Positions 1 to 6,423 of a stretch of DNA of 22,453 nt are shown in pieces (the first letter of the stretch is position 1; each line of letters opens with the position of its first letter). The translations under genes and the position numbers were made by a program. This DNA is from a virus. Where the stretch lies: IMG/VR virus record IMGVR_UViG_3300032241_003249, positions 1-22,453 of that record, one strand, 5' to 3'. Under the pieces are notes generated by a model. It was given only the letters and a program-made list of their open reading frames with translations, was not told the origin of the DNA and did not search any database.

Positions 1-1241
1 AGTTGAACAAGGTCATTGATTACAGCGGGAAGTGCCATTGGGGGCTGGTACTCTGGTGGGCGGGAGCCGGTCCAGCGCACAATATCGTAGGGCGAGTTTG
101 TGATGGAGTCATCCGCTATTGCGGTGTCCTCGTGCATCAGGAGGCGGGCAACGCCATGCGCCCGGGCGTTCTCAATCATGGTGTTCATGAGAGCGTTATG
201 AATATCCTGGAGAGGGGACTGATAGACCACGGTGCTTCTTCCCCAAACGGCAGTAGGATTGTCAATGTCCGTCATGATAGCATAGGGAAGGTAAGCGATA
301 TCAATGCCTTGCTCTATTCCTTGGCCCAGTTTGCTGCTGCGCTTGATGGAGGGGAAGCGGAACGGGGAGGCGGTTACTTCCTGGCTCAACAGTTCACCGT
401 CAATGGAGCAGTAGCAGAACCGGCCCTGCATTCCGTTTATGGGCAGGCCCTTTTCCCAATATTGAAATACTTCTACCACATCGTAATGATTTTGTTTCAG
501 GAACGTCGGTTGGGGTTCCGATTCTAGGGGAGCGCTGGGCTGGGTGGCGCTTACCGTTTTCCGGCGCAACCTATCCAGCAAATCCTCTTTGCCGGGGAAC
601 ATGAGGCAAGCTGCGTCGTAAGGAATATACATTCTTTCGAACACGAACCGAATCCGTTCATCTGTCTCGGCGTCCGGGTCTAAGAAAATGTTCCATGGAA
701 TTGGCACACTTATGTCTATGTCTCCCTCGGTCAGGATGTCCCCGGTCTCCGGGTTGAAATCGAGGACCTCGCCTAAGTCCGGGTTCCAGATGGTCTTGAT
801 AAAGCTGGTTCCGTACAGAAGCGCGTGCCCGGTAGCCCGGTCCTGCACCTCCTGCAGTTTATGTTTCCGGATAGCGAACCGAATAAGCCTATCGGCAGCA
901 TCCGCGGCACGGATATCGTGCAAGTCTCCGCTGGTAGGACGGCAGACTACCGATGGTGGGTTTGCGCTCATTTGGGAATGCAGGAACCTGTAATTTTTGA
1001 AAGCGGTATTCACGGATACCCGGGGTTGGCTGGTGAACGCATCATCAATGCCGGTACCGTCGCCAAGGGCCACTTTCTCCGCGCCGGTTTCGTCCACGTT
1101 CTGAATAGTGAAGACAATACGTTCCGCTTCCCGCCAGCCGCGCTCGATATCGATACGGGCCTGGATGGAATTTTTTAAGCGACGGTTCAGTTCAGCTTGC
1201 GCTTGGTCCGGGGTAGCCCAGACATTCAGTTTATGTGCCAT
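1..1241 (-). CDS. Phage portal protein, 3' end cut by window edge
   Basis: Reading the minus strand from the ATG at 1241 gives an open frame of about 413 codons that leaves the window without a stop. It begins MAHKLNVWATPDQAQAELNR. I call it portal because it is a long, mixed charged and aromatic protein lying directly downstream of the terminase genes, the usual place for portal. It also shows portal-like stretches: HALLYGTSFIKTIWNPD, then PWNIFLDPDAETDERIRFVF, then PLQDIHNALMNTMIENARAHG. Portal forms the twelve-fold DNA channel at the capsid vertex and docks the terminase. A start with AAGGT about nine bases upstream overlaps the end of the preceding small gene by 11 bases, consistent with translational coupling. 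The family call is by pattern and position, not by alignment. Confidence 0.8.
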   Translation of the reverse strand, partial: MAHKLNVWATPDQAQAELNRRLKNSIQARIDIERGWREAERIVFTIQNVDETGAEKVALGDGTGIDDAFTSQPRVSVNTAFKNYRFLHSQMSANPPSVVCRPTSGDLHDIRAADAADRLIRFAIRKHKLQEVQDRATGHALLYGTSFIKTIWNPDLGEVLDFNPETGDILTEGDIDISVPIPWNIFLDPDAETDERIRFVFERMYIPYDAACLMFPGKEDLLDRLRRKTVSATQPSAPLESEPQPTFLKQNHYDVVEVFQYWEKGLPINGMQGRFCYCSIDGELLSQEVTASPFRFPSIKRSSKLGQGIEQGIDIAYLPYAIMTDIDNPTAVWGRSTVVYQSPLQDIHNALMNTMIENARAHGVARLLMHEDTAIADDSITNSPYDIVRWTGSRPPEYQPPMALPAVINDLVQ

Positions 1242-1470
1242 CGCTAAGTACCTTATCTATTTGTGAAACTAGCTCAGGATTGTCAAGACGCGGCTTTATT
1301 TTAAGTAAGAACTCTTTAGCCCGTTCCTTGCTAGGCATATCCGCCTCAATGCAGTCTATAGCATACCGGGCTCTTTTTTCAAGGGGAATCGGCGGTTCCT
1401 CGTTCTTTGGCCGAGCATTCGGGGAAGGTAGGGGCTTATCCTTCATTACAGCAATAAGTACTTTAGCCAT
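1231..1470 (-). CDS. Small hypothetical protein between membrane protein and portal
   Basis: This 79-residue protein starts MAKVLIAVMKDKPLPSPNAR and is rich in charged residues and prolines, with a helical C-terminal half (KERAKEFLLKIKPRLDNPEL). I chose the ATG at 1470 over the TTG at 1491 because AAGGAAGA lies just upstream of 1470. The ATG overlaps the stop of the preceding 52-residue gene (ATGGCTAA), and its own stop overlaps the portal start, so the three genes are probably translated in a chain. I recognise no domain. Position between terminase and portal suggests a packaging or head-assembly accessory role, but that is inference only. Confidence 0.7.
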   Translation of the reverse strand: MAKVLIAVMKDKPLPSPNARPKNEEPPIPLEKRARYAIDCIEADMPSKERAKEFLLKIKPRLDNPELVSQIDKVLSDGT

Positions 1471-1621
1471 TTCTTGTTCTTCCTTTTGCAACGCGACGTA
1501 AGTTAGCGTATTGACGAATTTCTCGACGAAGCTGCTTTCGCTGATTCAGTGCGCCAAAAAGCATTAAGGAGGCTGTTATGTAGAACGGTGCTATTCCAAG
1601 AATTGTGAGGAGAATTACCAT
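1463..1621 (-). CDS. Tiny single-pass membrane protein after terminase
   Basis: The ATG at 1621 overlaps the terminase stop (ATGGTAA) and opens a 52-codon frame ending in TAA at 1463. Residues 2-24 are almost purely hydrophobic (VILLTILGIAPFYITASLML), followed by a strongly basic tail with RKQLRREIR and RRVAKGRTR. That is the profile of a single N-terminal membrane helix with a positively charged cytoplasmic tail. The overlaps at both ends and AAGGA upstream support real translation. Small membrane proteins of this kind in phages can be holins, superinfection-exclusion factors or unknowns; nothing here separates these options. Confidence 0.65.
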   Translation of the reverse strand: MVILLTILGIAPFYITASLMLFGALNQRKQLRREIRQYANLRRVAKGRTRNG

Positions 1622-3030
1622 CTGCGACGCATCCTTAACCTAGAATTTTTCAAAGCTTCCTTTTTCCGGTCCTGTTCCATTTTCATACGAAGGCGAACGT
1701 GCAGTTCAGGGATAGGGGCAACTTTCTCTTGCTTCGGTAAACAATCGTAAGCATAAATTAGGGCATCGTGCAAGTGGTAGCTCCGGGAATTTACCACTTT
1801 GTCCACTTGAGTCTCGGACCATTGCATGCTGCTAAGCTCAGTCAGTAGGTCCTGGCACCAGGGGGCAATGAACACCTTGTACCCAATTCCCGCTTGAAAG
1901 TTTTTCATCATCTCTGCGCGCCGGTTATTCTTATCGAACGGAGCCACGTATACAAAACCCATCTTGCTGGCTTGGCCTACGTACCAGGTGCTGGCGGCGT
2001 CGCACACCCGGCGGACAATGTTCAAGTTCCGAATCCGGTCAGTAACTGCTCGAACCAGGTCCTCGGGCACCGGGATGCCGGACACGTAATCCGCCCGCAC
2101 AATGTACCACTGCCCGCTTCCTGGGTCCTCCGCGAATACCACCTGGCCGTGCTTTGATTGGAGAGCAGGGTCCGCGCCTTCCACATGACGCCAGGAGGAG
2201 GAATAGTTTTCAGGAGTCCGGACTGCGGTATCCGGGATATGATACACGGCAAGGTCATCATCTAACCAATTCCCCTCTAGGATACACTGTCTGTAACTTT
2301 CGGGGTAACCTTCCAACTCTTTAAGGATTTTCTGTTTGCGTTCCTCTGAAAGAATAGGGTTTGCAAACATGGACATCTGATATTTTTTGGAATAGGGAAG
2401 GGAATAGGAATCCACCATTTTGCGGATTTCCGGGTTTCGAACCTTTGGAGTGAAGGTGCTAATAAAGAGGCCGTCCTTGGACTGGACGCGGCGCTCCAAC
2501 TCCTCGAACAGCTTGATACTGCGAGGCATTTCATCTAGCCAGCAGAAGTGCAGAACGAACGCTTGCAGCTTCTCCCGGGCTTCCGCCTCGTTGTGGTGAG
2601 AAGCTAGGAGCAGGGTGTTCCCAGTACCTCTGTGGACCACTTTCTGAGGAATCATGCCCACTCTGGGTATGTACAAATCGTCTGGACTGAAGAATGCCTG
2701 AATTTTTTTTAGGAGTTCTTCTTCCACCTGTTTCATGGTCCTGCCGACAAGGAGACCTGTTAAAGGAGCTTTTCCCCATTTAGATGGGCGCTTCCAGTTC
2801 GGCTTATTCTCGGCCAGGAACCAGGCGGCTAGGCGCGCTCCTAAAGCGGATTTACCGGACTGGTTTCCGGCAGTTACCGCTTGGGTGGGAACTTTGCCCC
2901 AGTCCTGAATTACCTGCTCTTGGAACAAATTTGGACGGGAGCCGGGCACTTCAGCATCGAAGCACTCAGCCATCTCCAGGCGGCGCAGCCGAGTAGCTGC
3001 TGCCGCGATTAAGTCCGTCCCGGCTTGCAT
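1615..3030 (-). CDS. terL: Terminase large subunit (DNA-packaging ATPase/nuclease)
   Basis: This 471-residue protein is the packaging motor that pumps DNA into the procapsid and cuts the concatemer. The ATPase half carries a Walker A loop GNQSGKS at residues 55-61, a Walker B FCWLDE at about 162-167 and a coupling motif STFTP at about 191-195. The C-terminal half has an RNase H-like nuclease with likely metal ligands: Asp287 in EGADPAL, Asp344 in RVCDAAS and Asp422 in LHDALIYAYD. Length is normal for the family. Its ATG overlaps the preceding stop by one base (TAATG). I cannot tell from sequence alone whether packaging is headful or site-specific. Confidence 0.93.
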   Translation of the reverse strand: MQAGTDLIAAAATRLRRLEMAECFDAEVPGSRPNLFQEQVIQDWGKVPTQAVTAGNQSGKSALGARLAAWFLAENKPNWKRPSKWGKAPLTGLLVGRTMKQVEEELLKKIQAFFSPDDLYIPRVGMIPQKVVHRGTGNTLLLASHHNEAEAREKLQAFVLHFCWLDEMPRSIKLFEELERRVQSKDGLFISTFTPKVRNPEIRKMVDSYSLPYSKKYQMSMFANPILSEERKQKILKELEGYPESYRQCILEGNWLDDDLAVYHIPDTAVRTPENYSSSWRHVEGADPALQSKHGQVVFAEDPGSGQWYIVRADYVSGIPVPEDLVRAVTDRIRNLNIVRRVCDAASTWYVGQASKMGFVYVAPFDKNNRRAEMMKNFQAGIGYKVFIAPWCQDLLTELSSMQWSETQVDKVVNSRSYHLHDALIYAYDCLPKQEKVAPIPELHVRLRMKMEQDRKKEALKNSRLRMRRRW

Positions 3031-3650
3031 TAGTAGGAGTTTCCGAAGCGGACATCCAGAAGTTGAACTGCTTGACCGCCGTTTGTGGTAACTGCAATTC
3101 GGGAGGTTGGGCGCAAAGGAAGCACGGTTTGGTCCCCGCTAACTTGCACATTCACCGAAAGAGTTAGGACAGTTGCGGCGGTTACCGTGATGGTGCCGGA
3201 GCCGTTGTCCGAGAAGGAAGCGGGAAGCATGCTGCCCGTTTGGGAGACACTCAGCTGAAAAGTGTTCAAAGTCGCATTAGTAACAAAGTACCGGGTTTGA
3301 GGGTCCAGATTTCCTGGGACAAAGCCTGAGGAGGAAAGACCAACAAGCTGGCCATTAGTTAGACCGTGGGAAGCGGCGGTGAAGGTGCCGGTCGTATAGT
3401 CCGCGGTTACCGTTATATCGGTACTTGCGGATAAAGCGCTTGACTTGATTGTGTTCCAAACGCCGTGCCCGTTCGAATCCTGCCAGTAAATGGTTGGGGT
3501 TCCGGAGACTTGTCCTAGGAATAAGTCCAGCTTGCAGTTCAGGCGGTTCTCGTGGGAAATGCCGAATGCAGTTGCCTGGGTTAGCGTTTGACTGGCGGGG
3601 ATTTGTACGCCACGAATAAGGGCGGTACGGGACTGATGACCGGATGCCAT
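3030..3650 (-). CDS. Beta-rich structural-type protein with FCCH-like repeat
   Basis: This 206-residue protein has the low-charge, Thr/Ser/Val-rich composition of a beta-sandwich virion protein. Residues from about 80 contain a pattern often seen in phage tail and fibre proteins: TVTADYTTGTFTAASHGLTN, then a 'NGQLVGLSS' turn and 'TRYFVTNATLNTFQLSVS'. Such modules are commonly annotated as E1 FCCH-like. The C-terminal part (LRPTSRIAVTTNGGQAVQLL) again looks like strands. It is odd to find such a gene between the putative small and large terminase genes. Candidate roles are head decoration, head fibre or tail-spike anchor. AAGGAA lies about eight bases upstream of the ATG. Confidence 0.7.
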   Translation of the reverse strand: MASGHQSRTALIRGVQIPASQTLTQATAFGISHENRLNCKLDLFLGQVSGTPTIYWQDSNGHGVWNTIKSSALSASTDITVTADYTTGTFTAASHGLTNGQLVGLSSSGFVPGNLDPQTRYFVTNATLNTFQLSVSQTGSMLPASFSDNGSGTITVTAATVLTLSVNVQVSGDQTVLPLRPTSRIAVTTNGGQAVQLLDVRFGNSY

Positions 3651-3665
3651 GAAAGGTTCCTTAGG

Positions 3666-4313
3666 TTATTTGTTTTCGATGGTTACGACTTGTTGAACGG
3701 AAAGTCCTTGCTCTTGCAAAAATTGGACTAGTTCCTCTTTACCCATTGCTTCTATTGCTTTTTTCTTTTTGTCAGCAGCGTTCACGGAGCTAGGCCCCGC
3801 ACCTGCTCCTTTAAGCCGGCCCGCCATCTCCGCCACAATCTTGACCATTTGTACTCTGGCGGATTGGGCTTTGGGGTCCGTGTTCAATAAGATGTCCTCA
3901 GCACTTGCTAACGCAAGGTGCAACAAATAGTCGAGGCGTTCATCCACCACGGTGCTTGATAGGAACCAGTCCTTGAAGCCTGGCTTTCCCCACCAGTTCG
4001 CTAGCGCGGCGGAATTGGTCATTTGCTGCGCTTGGGAGAGGGTGACCAGTCTGGGGTCCAGAAGTGGGTTATCGGCCATTCTTGCCCAGAATTTGGCCCG
4101 CACACGCGACTGCGCTTCCGTGGGACGGAATACGGTGGACAGGTCGGTGTTGGTTTGGGATACCCCCTCGGCAATCCCTGTCCCGGTGTCCTGGGAGGTC
4201 CGGGAAAGGGACGCTTCGGGTGACGGGTAGTGTCCTGTAGCAGGCGCGCTTTCGCTCGATTGAGCTGGAGCGGCAAGGGAGGGCAGGACGCTTTTTCGTA
4301 AATTGGTAGTCAT
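3666..4313 (-). CDS. Putative terminase small subunit
   Basis: This 215-residue protein has a long disordered Ser/Thr/Pro-rich N-terminus (about residues 1-65). A helical core follows, containing an HTH-like stretch (LSQAQQMTNSAALANWWG, then KPGFKDWFL). Next comes a longer helix region with LDYLLHLALASAEDILLN and QSARVQMVKIVAEMAGRLKG, and a lysine-rich tail. A small terminase binds the packaging site with an N-terminal HTH and oligomerises through helices. The composition and the position just ahead of the structural protein and TerL fit this, but no motif proves it. The start is the ATG at 4313 with GGAAGGA upstream, inside a potential hairpin described separately. Confidence 0.5.
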   Translation of the reverse strand: MTTNLRKSVLPSLAAPAQSSESAPATGHYPSPEASLSRTSQDTGTGIAEGVSQTNTDLSTVFRPTEAQSRVRAKFWARMADNPLLDPRLVTLSQAQQMTNSAALANWWGKPGFKDWFLSSTVVDERLDYLLHLALASAEDILLNTDPKAQSARVQMVKIVAEMAGRLKGAGAGPSSVNAADKKKKAIEAMGKEELVQFLQEQGLSVQQVVTIENK

Positions 4314-4329
4314 GAAGGATTAGTCCTTC
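4314..4329 (-). promoter_or_regulatory. Hairpin that would hide the small-terminase ribosome binding site
   Basis: In the leftward mRNA the bases immediately before the ATG at 4313 read GAAGGA-CTAA-TCCTTC, a perfect 6-bp inverted repeat with a four-base loop. The left arm is the Shine-Dalgarno sequence of the next gene and the CTAA loop contains the stop codon (TAA) of the wHTH gene. Ribosomes finishing the upstream gene would melt it, so it could couple translation of the two genes. Stem length is modest and the effect is inferred. Confidence 0.4.
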
Positions 4330-4616
4330 CAGCTGCAAAGTGGGCGCGTTGGCCGGACCCGAACTTTGCCCCAGGCGTACTTGGTATCGAAAACATCCAG
4401 GTAGCCCATGGAATGCAAAAAGAGGAGTTGGTCGTAGAGTTTTGAGGAGTTCAGCTTTAGAAGACGGGCAAGGGGGCCCATTTTCAGAAGAACGCTACCG
4501 TCCTCCAAGCGCTCCAGGCCTGCTTCCGAATCGGCAGGTTTGTAAAGGAGCAAGGCAAGAAGGCGGTCCGCCATGTAGCGGTGACGAATTGGCTCGATAT
4601 GTGACTTGTTAGACAT
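4320..4616 (-). CDS. Winged-helix DNA-binding protein, first gene of leftward block
   Basis: This 98-residue protein starts MSNKSHIEPIRHRYMADRLL. The middle has a winged-helix layout: a helix MADRLLALLLY, then GPLARLLKLNSSKLYDQLLF as the helix-turn-helix, then FLHSMGYLDVFDTKYAWGKV as helix plus wing. I take the ATG at 4616, with AGGAG eight bases upstream, rather than the GTG at 4652, which lies upstream of the expected transcription start. Being first in the leftward packaging operon, it could be a late-gene regulator or an accessory to packaging-site recognition. It has no signal or membrane segment. Confidence 0.7.
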   Translation of the reverse strand: MSNKSHIEPIRHRYMADRLLALLLYKPADSEAGLERLEDGSVLLKMGPLARLLKLNSSKLYDQLLFLHSMGYLDVFDTKYAWGKVRVRPTRPLCSWKD

Positions 4617-4636
4617 AAGGCGCACTCCTGCCCCTA

Positions 4637-4665
4637 AAGGTAACATGGTCACAAAAGAATGTCAA
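4637..4665 (-). promoter_or_regulatory. Sigma-70-like promoter for the leftward packaging block
   Basis: On the minus strand a perfect TTGACA (4665-4660) is followed after 17 bases by TACCTT (4642-4637), giving a start near 4630 and a short leader before the ATG at 4616. The -10 box matches only three of six consensus bases, so it may need an activator. Confidence 0.55.
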
Positions 4666-4716
4666 TTAGTAAATGGACCTGCCCTTAAATGGGCAATGGG
4701 TACTGTACAGCTAGTG

Positions 4717-4730
4717 ACTGACTAGTCAGT
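4717..4730. repeat. Perfect 14-bp palindrome
   Basis: ACTGACTAGTCAGT is its own reverse complement. It sits about 50 bases upstream of the leftward -35 box, a suitable place for a dimeric repressor or initiator site. A related CAGTGAC sequence recurs at 4797-4803. Confidence 0.5.
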
Positions 4731-4841
4731 GACTGTGCTCCGCGAAAGGCCCGCCCGTTTTGCGTTAGTGTTCGGAAGTTCAGCTCAAGGTAAAGCCAGT
4801 GACAGCTCACATGGTGCTTGTCACATTGCTTGTGCTAAGTA

Positions 4842-4886
4842 CTAGCGGGTCAAGTTCTAGCGGGCCAGTTACTAGCGTCAGTCACT
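4842..4886 (+). repeat. Three 15-bp iteron-like repeats (CTAGCGGG-type)
   Basis: Units begin at 4842 (CTAGCGGGTCAAGTT), 4857 (CTAGCGGGCCAGTTA) and 4872 (CTAGCGTCAGTCACT), exactly 15 bases apart; the third is degenerate after CTAGCG. A further CTAGCGGG lies at 4963-4970 and an inverted copy CCCGCTAG at 5451-5458. Evenly spaced short direct repeats in a noncoding region are typical of initiator-protein binding sites, though spacing here is shorter than in classical plasmid iterons (about 20 bp). Confidence 0.5.
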
Positions 4887-4974
4887 GTATGACCTATTTA
4901 CTCACACGTAAGTCCCTGTGTCAAGTGGAATCGTGGAACTGGTGCAATGTCGGGGCGCTACACTAGCGGGAAGT

Positions 4975-4989
4975 TGAGAACGGTTCTCA
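4975..4989. promoter_or_regulatory. 7-1-7 palindrome, Fur-box-like operator
   Basis: TGAGAAC-G-GTTCTCA is a perfect inverted repeat with a one-base centre. The 7-1-7 geometry and the TGAGAAY half-site resemble Fur boxes (TGATAAT-N-ATTATCA). A phage repressor operator is the main alternative. A related half-site recurs at 5593. Confidence 0.4.
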
Positions 4990-5066
4990 GGATGCCCCTA
5001 TTTTGATGGGGGCGCCCGAATTGGCCCGCTGGTACTAGCTGTCTGGAGTTAGTAGGCGCAGAGAAG

Positions 5067-5106
5067 CCCAGTGCTAGCTTCTTTTTTTTAGAAGGCTAGG
5101 ACTGGG
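5067..5106. repeat. Long hairpin with T-rich loop
   Basis: CCCAGTGCTAGCTTC at 5067-5081 can pair with GAAGGCTAGGACTGGG at 5091-5106, with one mismatch and one bulge, around a loop of eight T and one A. Because the T run is in the loop rather than after the stem, it does not look like a normal rho-independent terminator. It could extrude as a cruciform or act as a single-strand initiation or packaging signal. Confidence 0.5.
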
Positions 5107-5258
5107 TCCTGGGGGGAGTCAGTGTTTAAACTTGAATGGGGCCTTACCCGTCACGTCACAACACGAACACTAGGTACATACGCATTCCCTTTGCTAGGGG
5201 AATTATCTGAACCTACACACATACTACCTTAAAACTGGCCAGGCGTCAAGGGGGGAGT

Positions 5259-5328
5259 GGGCCCGATTTTGTGCTGCTGGTGATGCCTTGAAAAACAGCT
5301 AGGAACTGTCAGTAGTTGGGCCCGATTT
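5259..5328. repeat. Two direct copies of GGGCCCGATTT
   Basis: The same 11-mer occurs at 5259-5269 and 5318-5328, 59 bases apart. A related TTGGCCCGCT is repeated at 5021-5030 and 5447-5456. These look like scattered protein-binding repeats in the control region; no known protein is suggested. Confidence 0.4.
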
Positions 5329-5535
5329 GGGGGGAGGGCCGTGCGCTTGTTAGTACGTTGGCGCATGTTTGCTGCTCGGTGCGGTAGCTGGGTGCGGCCT
5401 TGCTTCAGATTGTTCTTGACAGCTGGCGCAAAAGGTGCTGCTTATTTTGGCCCGCTAGCGGCAGTGGCCTCCCCAGTGTAAGTCCCCAGTGTGGCAGGAT
5501 ATTCCCCTTTCCGCGAGGCCCTCGCCGGCACTTCT

Positions 5536-5586
5536 GGGGGGGGGCAGGCGGTAGGGGGGGGCCATGGGCGGTACTCTGGCTGGGGG
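5536..5586 (+). other. G-run cluster, possible G-quadruplex
   Basis: Runs of nine, eight, three and five G lie at about 5536, 5554, 5566 and 5582 on the plus strand. The two long runs can each supply more than one G tract, so an intramolecular quadruplex is possible despite one long loop. It sits just upstream of the Fur-like array. Confidence 0.4.
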
Positions 5587-5592
5587 CGATGC

Positions 5593-5619
5593 TGAGAACG
5601 ATTATGAGAATCACTATCA
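5593..5619. promoter_or_regulatory. Overlapping Fur-box-like sites
   Basis: Bases 5600-5618 (GATTATGAGAATCACTATC) match the classical 19-bp Fur consensus GATAATGATAATCATTATC at 16 of 19 positions. Read as 7-1-7 repeats, TGAGAAC-G-ATTATGA (5593-5607) overlaps TGAGAAT-C-ACTATCA (5605-5619). A TATATAAG element follows about 15 bases downstream. Fur binding is inference; the site could belong to a phage repressor. Confidence 0.4.
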
Positions 5620-5664
5620 GCTGAGTACCTGCGCGTATATAAGGGAATGGGCGGGTGCGGGCGG

Positions 5665-5679
5665 GGGTGAATATCACCC
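5665..5679. promoter_or_regulatory. GGGTGA-ATA-TCACCC inverted repeat
   Basis: Six-base perfect arms around a three-base centre, about 90 bases upstream of the first sigma-28-like promoter. The short centre favours a protein-binding operator over an RNA hairpin. Confidence 0.4.
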
Positions 5680-5756
5680 GGCATCCTGATAACACTAATC
5701 GCCACTGACAACGTTCCAGCTAACTCGCCAGAATTTCTCAGCTAATACGATTTCTC

Positions 5757-5783
5757 TCAAGTTTTCTAGCAGAATACCGATGA
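5757..5783 (+). promoter_or_regulatory. Sigma-28-like promoter, copy 1
   Basis: TCAAGTTT, 11 bases, then ACCGATGA. The E. coli FliA consensus is TAAAGTTT-N11-GCCGATAA, so this copy has seven and six of eight matches with the canonical spacing. The spacer holds TTCT-AGC-AGAA, a small inverted repeat shared with the other copies. It points at the gene starting at 5837. Confidence 0.6.
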
Positions 5784-5836
5784 GTTCTATGTGTTCTGAG
5801 GCAGAACTAAAAACCGTCTAATCGAAAGGACACCAA

Positions 5837-6001
5837 ATGACCTACCAGCAAGAGCTAGAATACCTGCAGGGCGCTCTTCAAGTTTTGAATACCGAGCTTG
5901 GAACCGCACGAGACAAAATTGAAGTCATGGAACGTATTCAGAACATCAAAGACTGCATCGTTCGCCTAGTCCTTTCCAACGAATCAGCTGGGAGGGTTTA
6001 A
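5837..6001 (+). CDS. Small helical protein, first rightward gene
   Basis: This 54-residue protein (MTYQQELEYLQGALQVLNTE...) has AAGGA seven bases upstream of its ATG. It is built of leucine- and glutamate-spaced heptads (YLQGALQVLNTELG, IEVMERIQNIKDCIVRLVL), which suggests two helices or a short coiled coil. It is the first gene after the sigma-28-like promoter at 5757 and nearly abuts the next gene. I recognise no family. Similar small coiled-coil proteins are common as early phage products that bind a host protein, but that is only a possibility. Confidence 0.7.
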   Translation: MTYQQELEYLQGALQVLNTELGTARDKIEVMERIQNIKDCIVRLVLSNESAGRV

Positions 6002-6002
6002 G

Positions 6003-6338
6003 ATGAAACGCTTTAATGTAGCTACCCATCCTAAGTTGGCCAAAATGACCTGCATTCAGAAAGCCCTGGTATTCACTCAACATGCCAGTCAGCGCGCGCT
6101 TGAGAAAGGCGTTCTAGTCCCTCGCTTCCTAACCATTCAAGAGGGCGAAGTAGTTGAAGTAGAATTGGTGGCGAATCAGCTAAGCAAATTGGTTATGCGC
6201 CGAGCTATGAATAAGGACCATGACCTTGTCCTTGTTCTTATCCCGCGGGATAGGGACACCTGGACGGTAATTACTTGCTGGCTCAATCGGAAAGAAGACA
6301 CGCATAGAACACTGCGAAAAGACAGGCTTAGTGCTTAA
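6003..6338 (+). CDS. RelE-fold-like small protein (DUF4258-type pattern)
   Basis: This is a 111-residue protein. The pattern is QHASQRALEKGV near residue 26, then EGEVVEVELVANQLSKLVMR, then DLVLVLIPRDRDTWTVITCW and a final NRKEDTHRTL. An 'H.S.R...RG...I..GEV' start followed by strands ending in 'VIT.W.N' is typical of small RelE/DUF4258-like proteins found in phages and toxin loci. Whether it is a ribonuclease cannot be judged, and there is no antitoxin partner I can name beside it; the preceding 54-residue protein is the only candidate. The start has GGGAGG seven bases upstream. A second sigma-28-like promoter begins four bases after its stop. Confidence 0.65.
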   Translation: MKRFNVATHPKLAKMTCIQKALVFTQHASQRALEKGVLVPRFLTIQEGEVVEVELVANQLSKLVMRRAMNKDHDLVLVLIPRDRDTWTVITCWLNRKEDTHRTLRKDRLSA

Positions 6339-6341
6339 TGC

Positions 6342-6369
6342 TCAAGTTTCTAACAGAATATGCCGACAA
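6342..6369 (+). promoter_or_regulatory. Sigma-28-like promoter, copy 2
   Basis: TCAAGTTT, 12 bases, then GCCGACAA (seven of eight match the FliA -10). The spacer carries TTCT-AAC-AGAA overlapping the -35 end, as in copy 1. It lies wholly between two genes and points at the DUF932-like gene at 6424. Confidence 0.6.
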
Positions 6370-6423
6370 GTTTTTTGTAAGTAAATTCAAAGCAACAAAA
6401 CTACCCACACAAAGGAATTTATC

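Larger units (their letters stand above)
4666..5836. other. 1.2-kb repeat-rich noncoding region, candidate origin or control region
   Basis: No frame here has a plausible ribosome binding site plus protein-like sequence, so I read the region as noncoding. It separates divergent transcription units. It contains many CTAG tetramers (about 14 by eye, against about five expected), clustered CTAGCGGG iterons, several perfect palindromes, a long imperfect hairpin, a tract of very long G runs, two Fur-like boxes and, near its right end, a sigma-28-like promoter. An inverted copy of CAGTGACTG flanks the left part (4727-4735 and 4879-4887). An imperfect hairpin GTGACAGC...GCTTGTCAC lies at 4799-4824. 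A replication origin, packaging site or early control region would all fit. Confidence 0.6.

Noticed and set aside
3-1178. Plus-strand open frames over the left end
   Set aside because: They lie opposite the portal frame, lack ribosome sites and do not read like protein; the minus-strand portal frame explains the region.
3471-3480. GTTCGAATC resembling a tRNA T loop
   Set aside because: No pairing T stem, acceptor or anticodon arm around it, and it lies within a coding gene.
4069-4096. Minus-strand GCCGATAA with a weak -35 inside the putative small terminase gene
   Set aside because: The -35 matches TCAAGTTT at only five of eight bases and the -10 is explained by the codons for MADN.
4991-5012. 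GCCCC...GGGGC hairpin as a terminator
   Set aside because: The stem is only five pairs with a ten-base loop and no T run follows.
5405-5711. Minus- and plus-strand frames of 74-96 codons in the noncoding region
   Set aside because: No ribosome binding sites, skewed Pro/Gly/Arg composition caused by G runs, and mutually overlapping frames.
5743-5750. TAATACGA, the first eight bases of a T7-type promoter
   Set aside because: The remaining promoter bases do not match and no single-subunit RNA polymerase is seen in the window.
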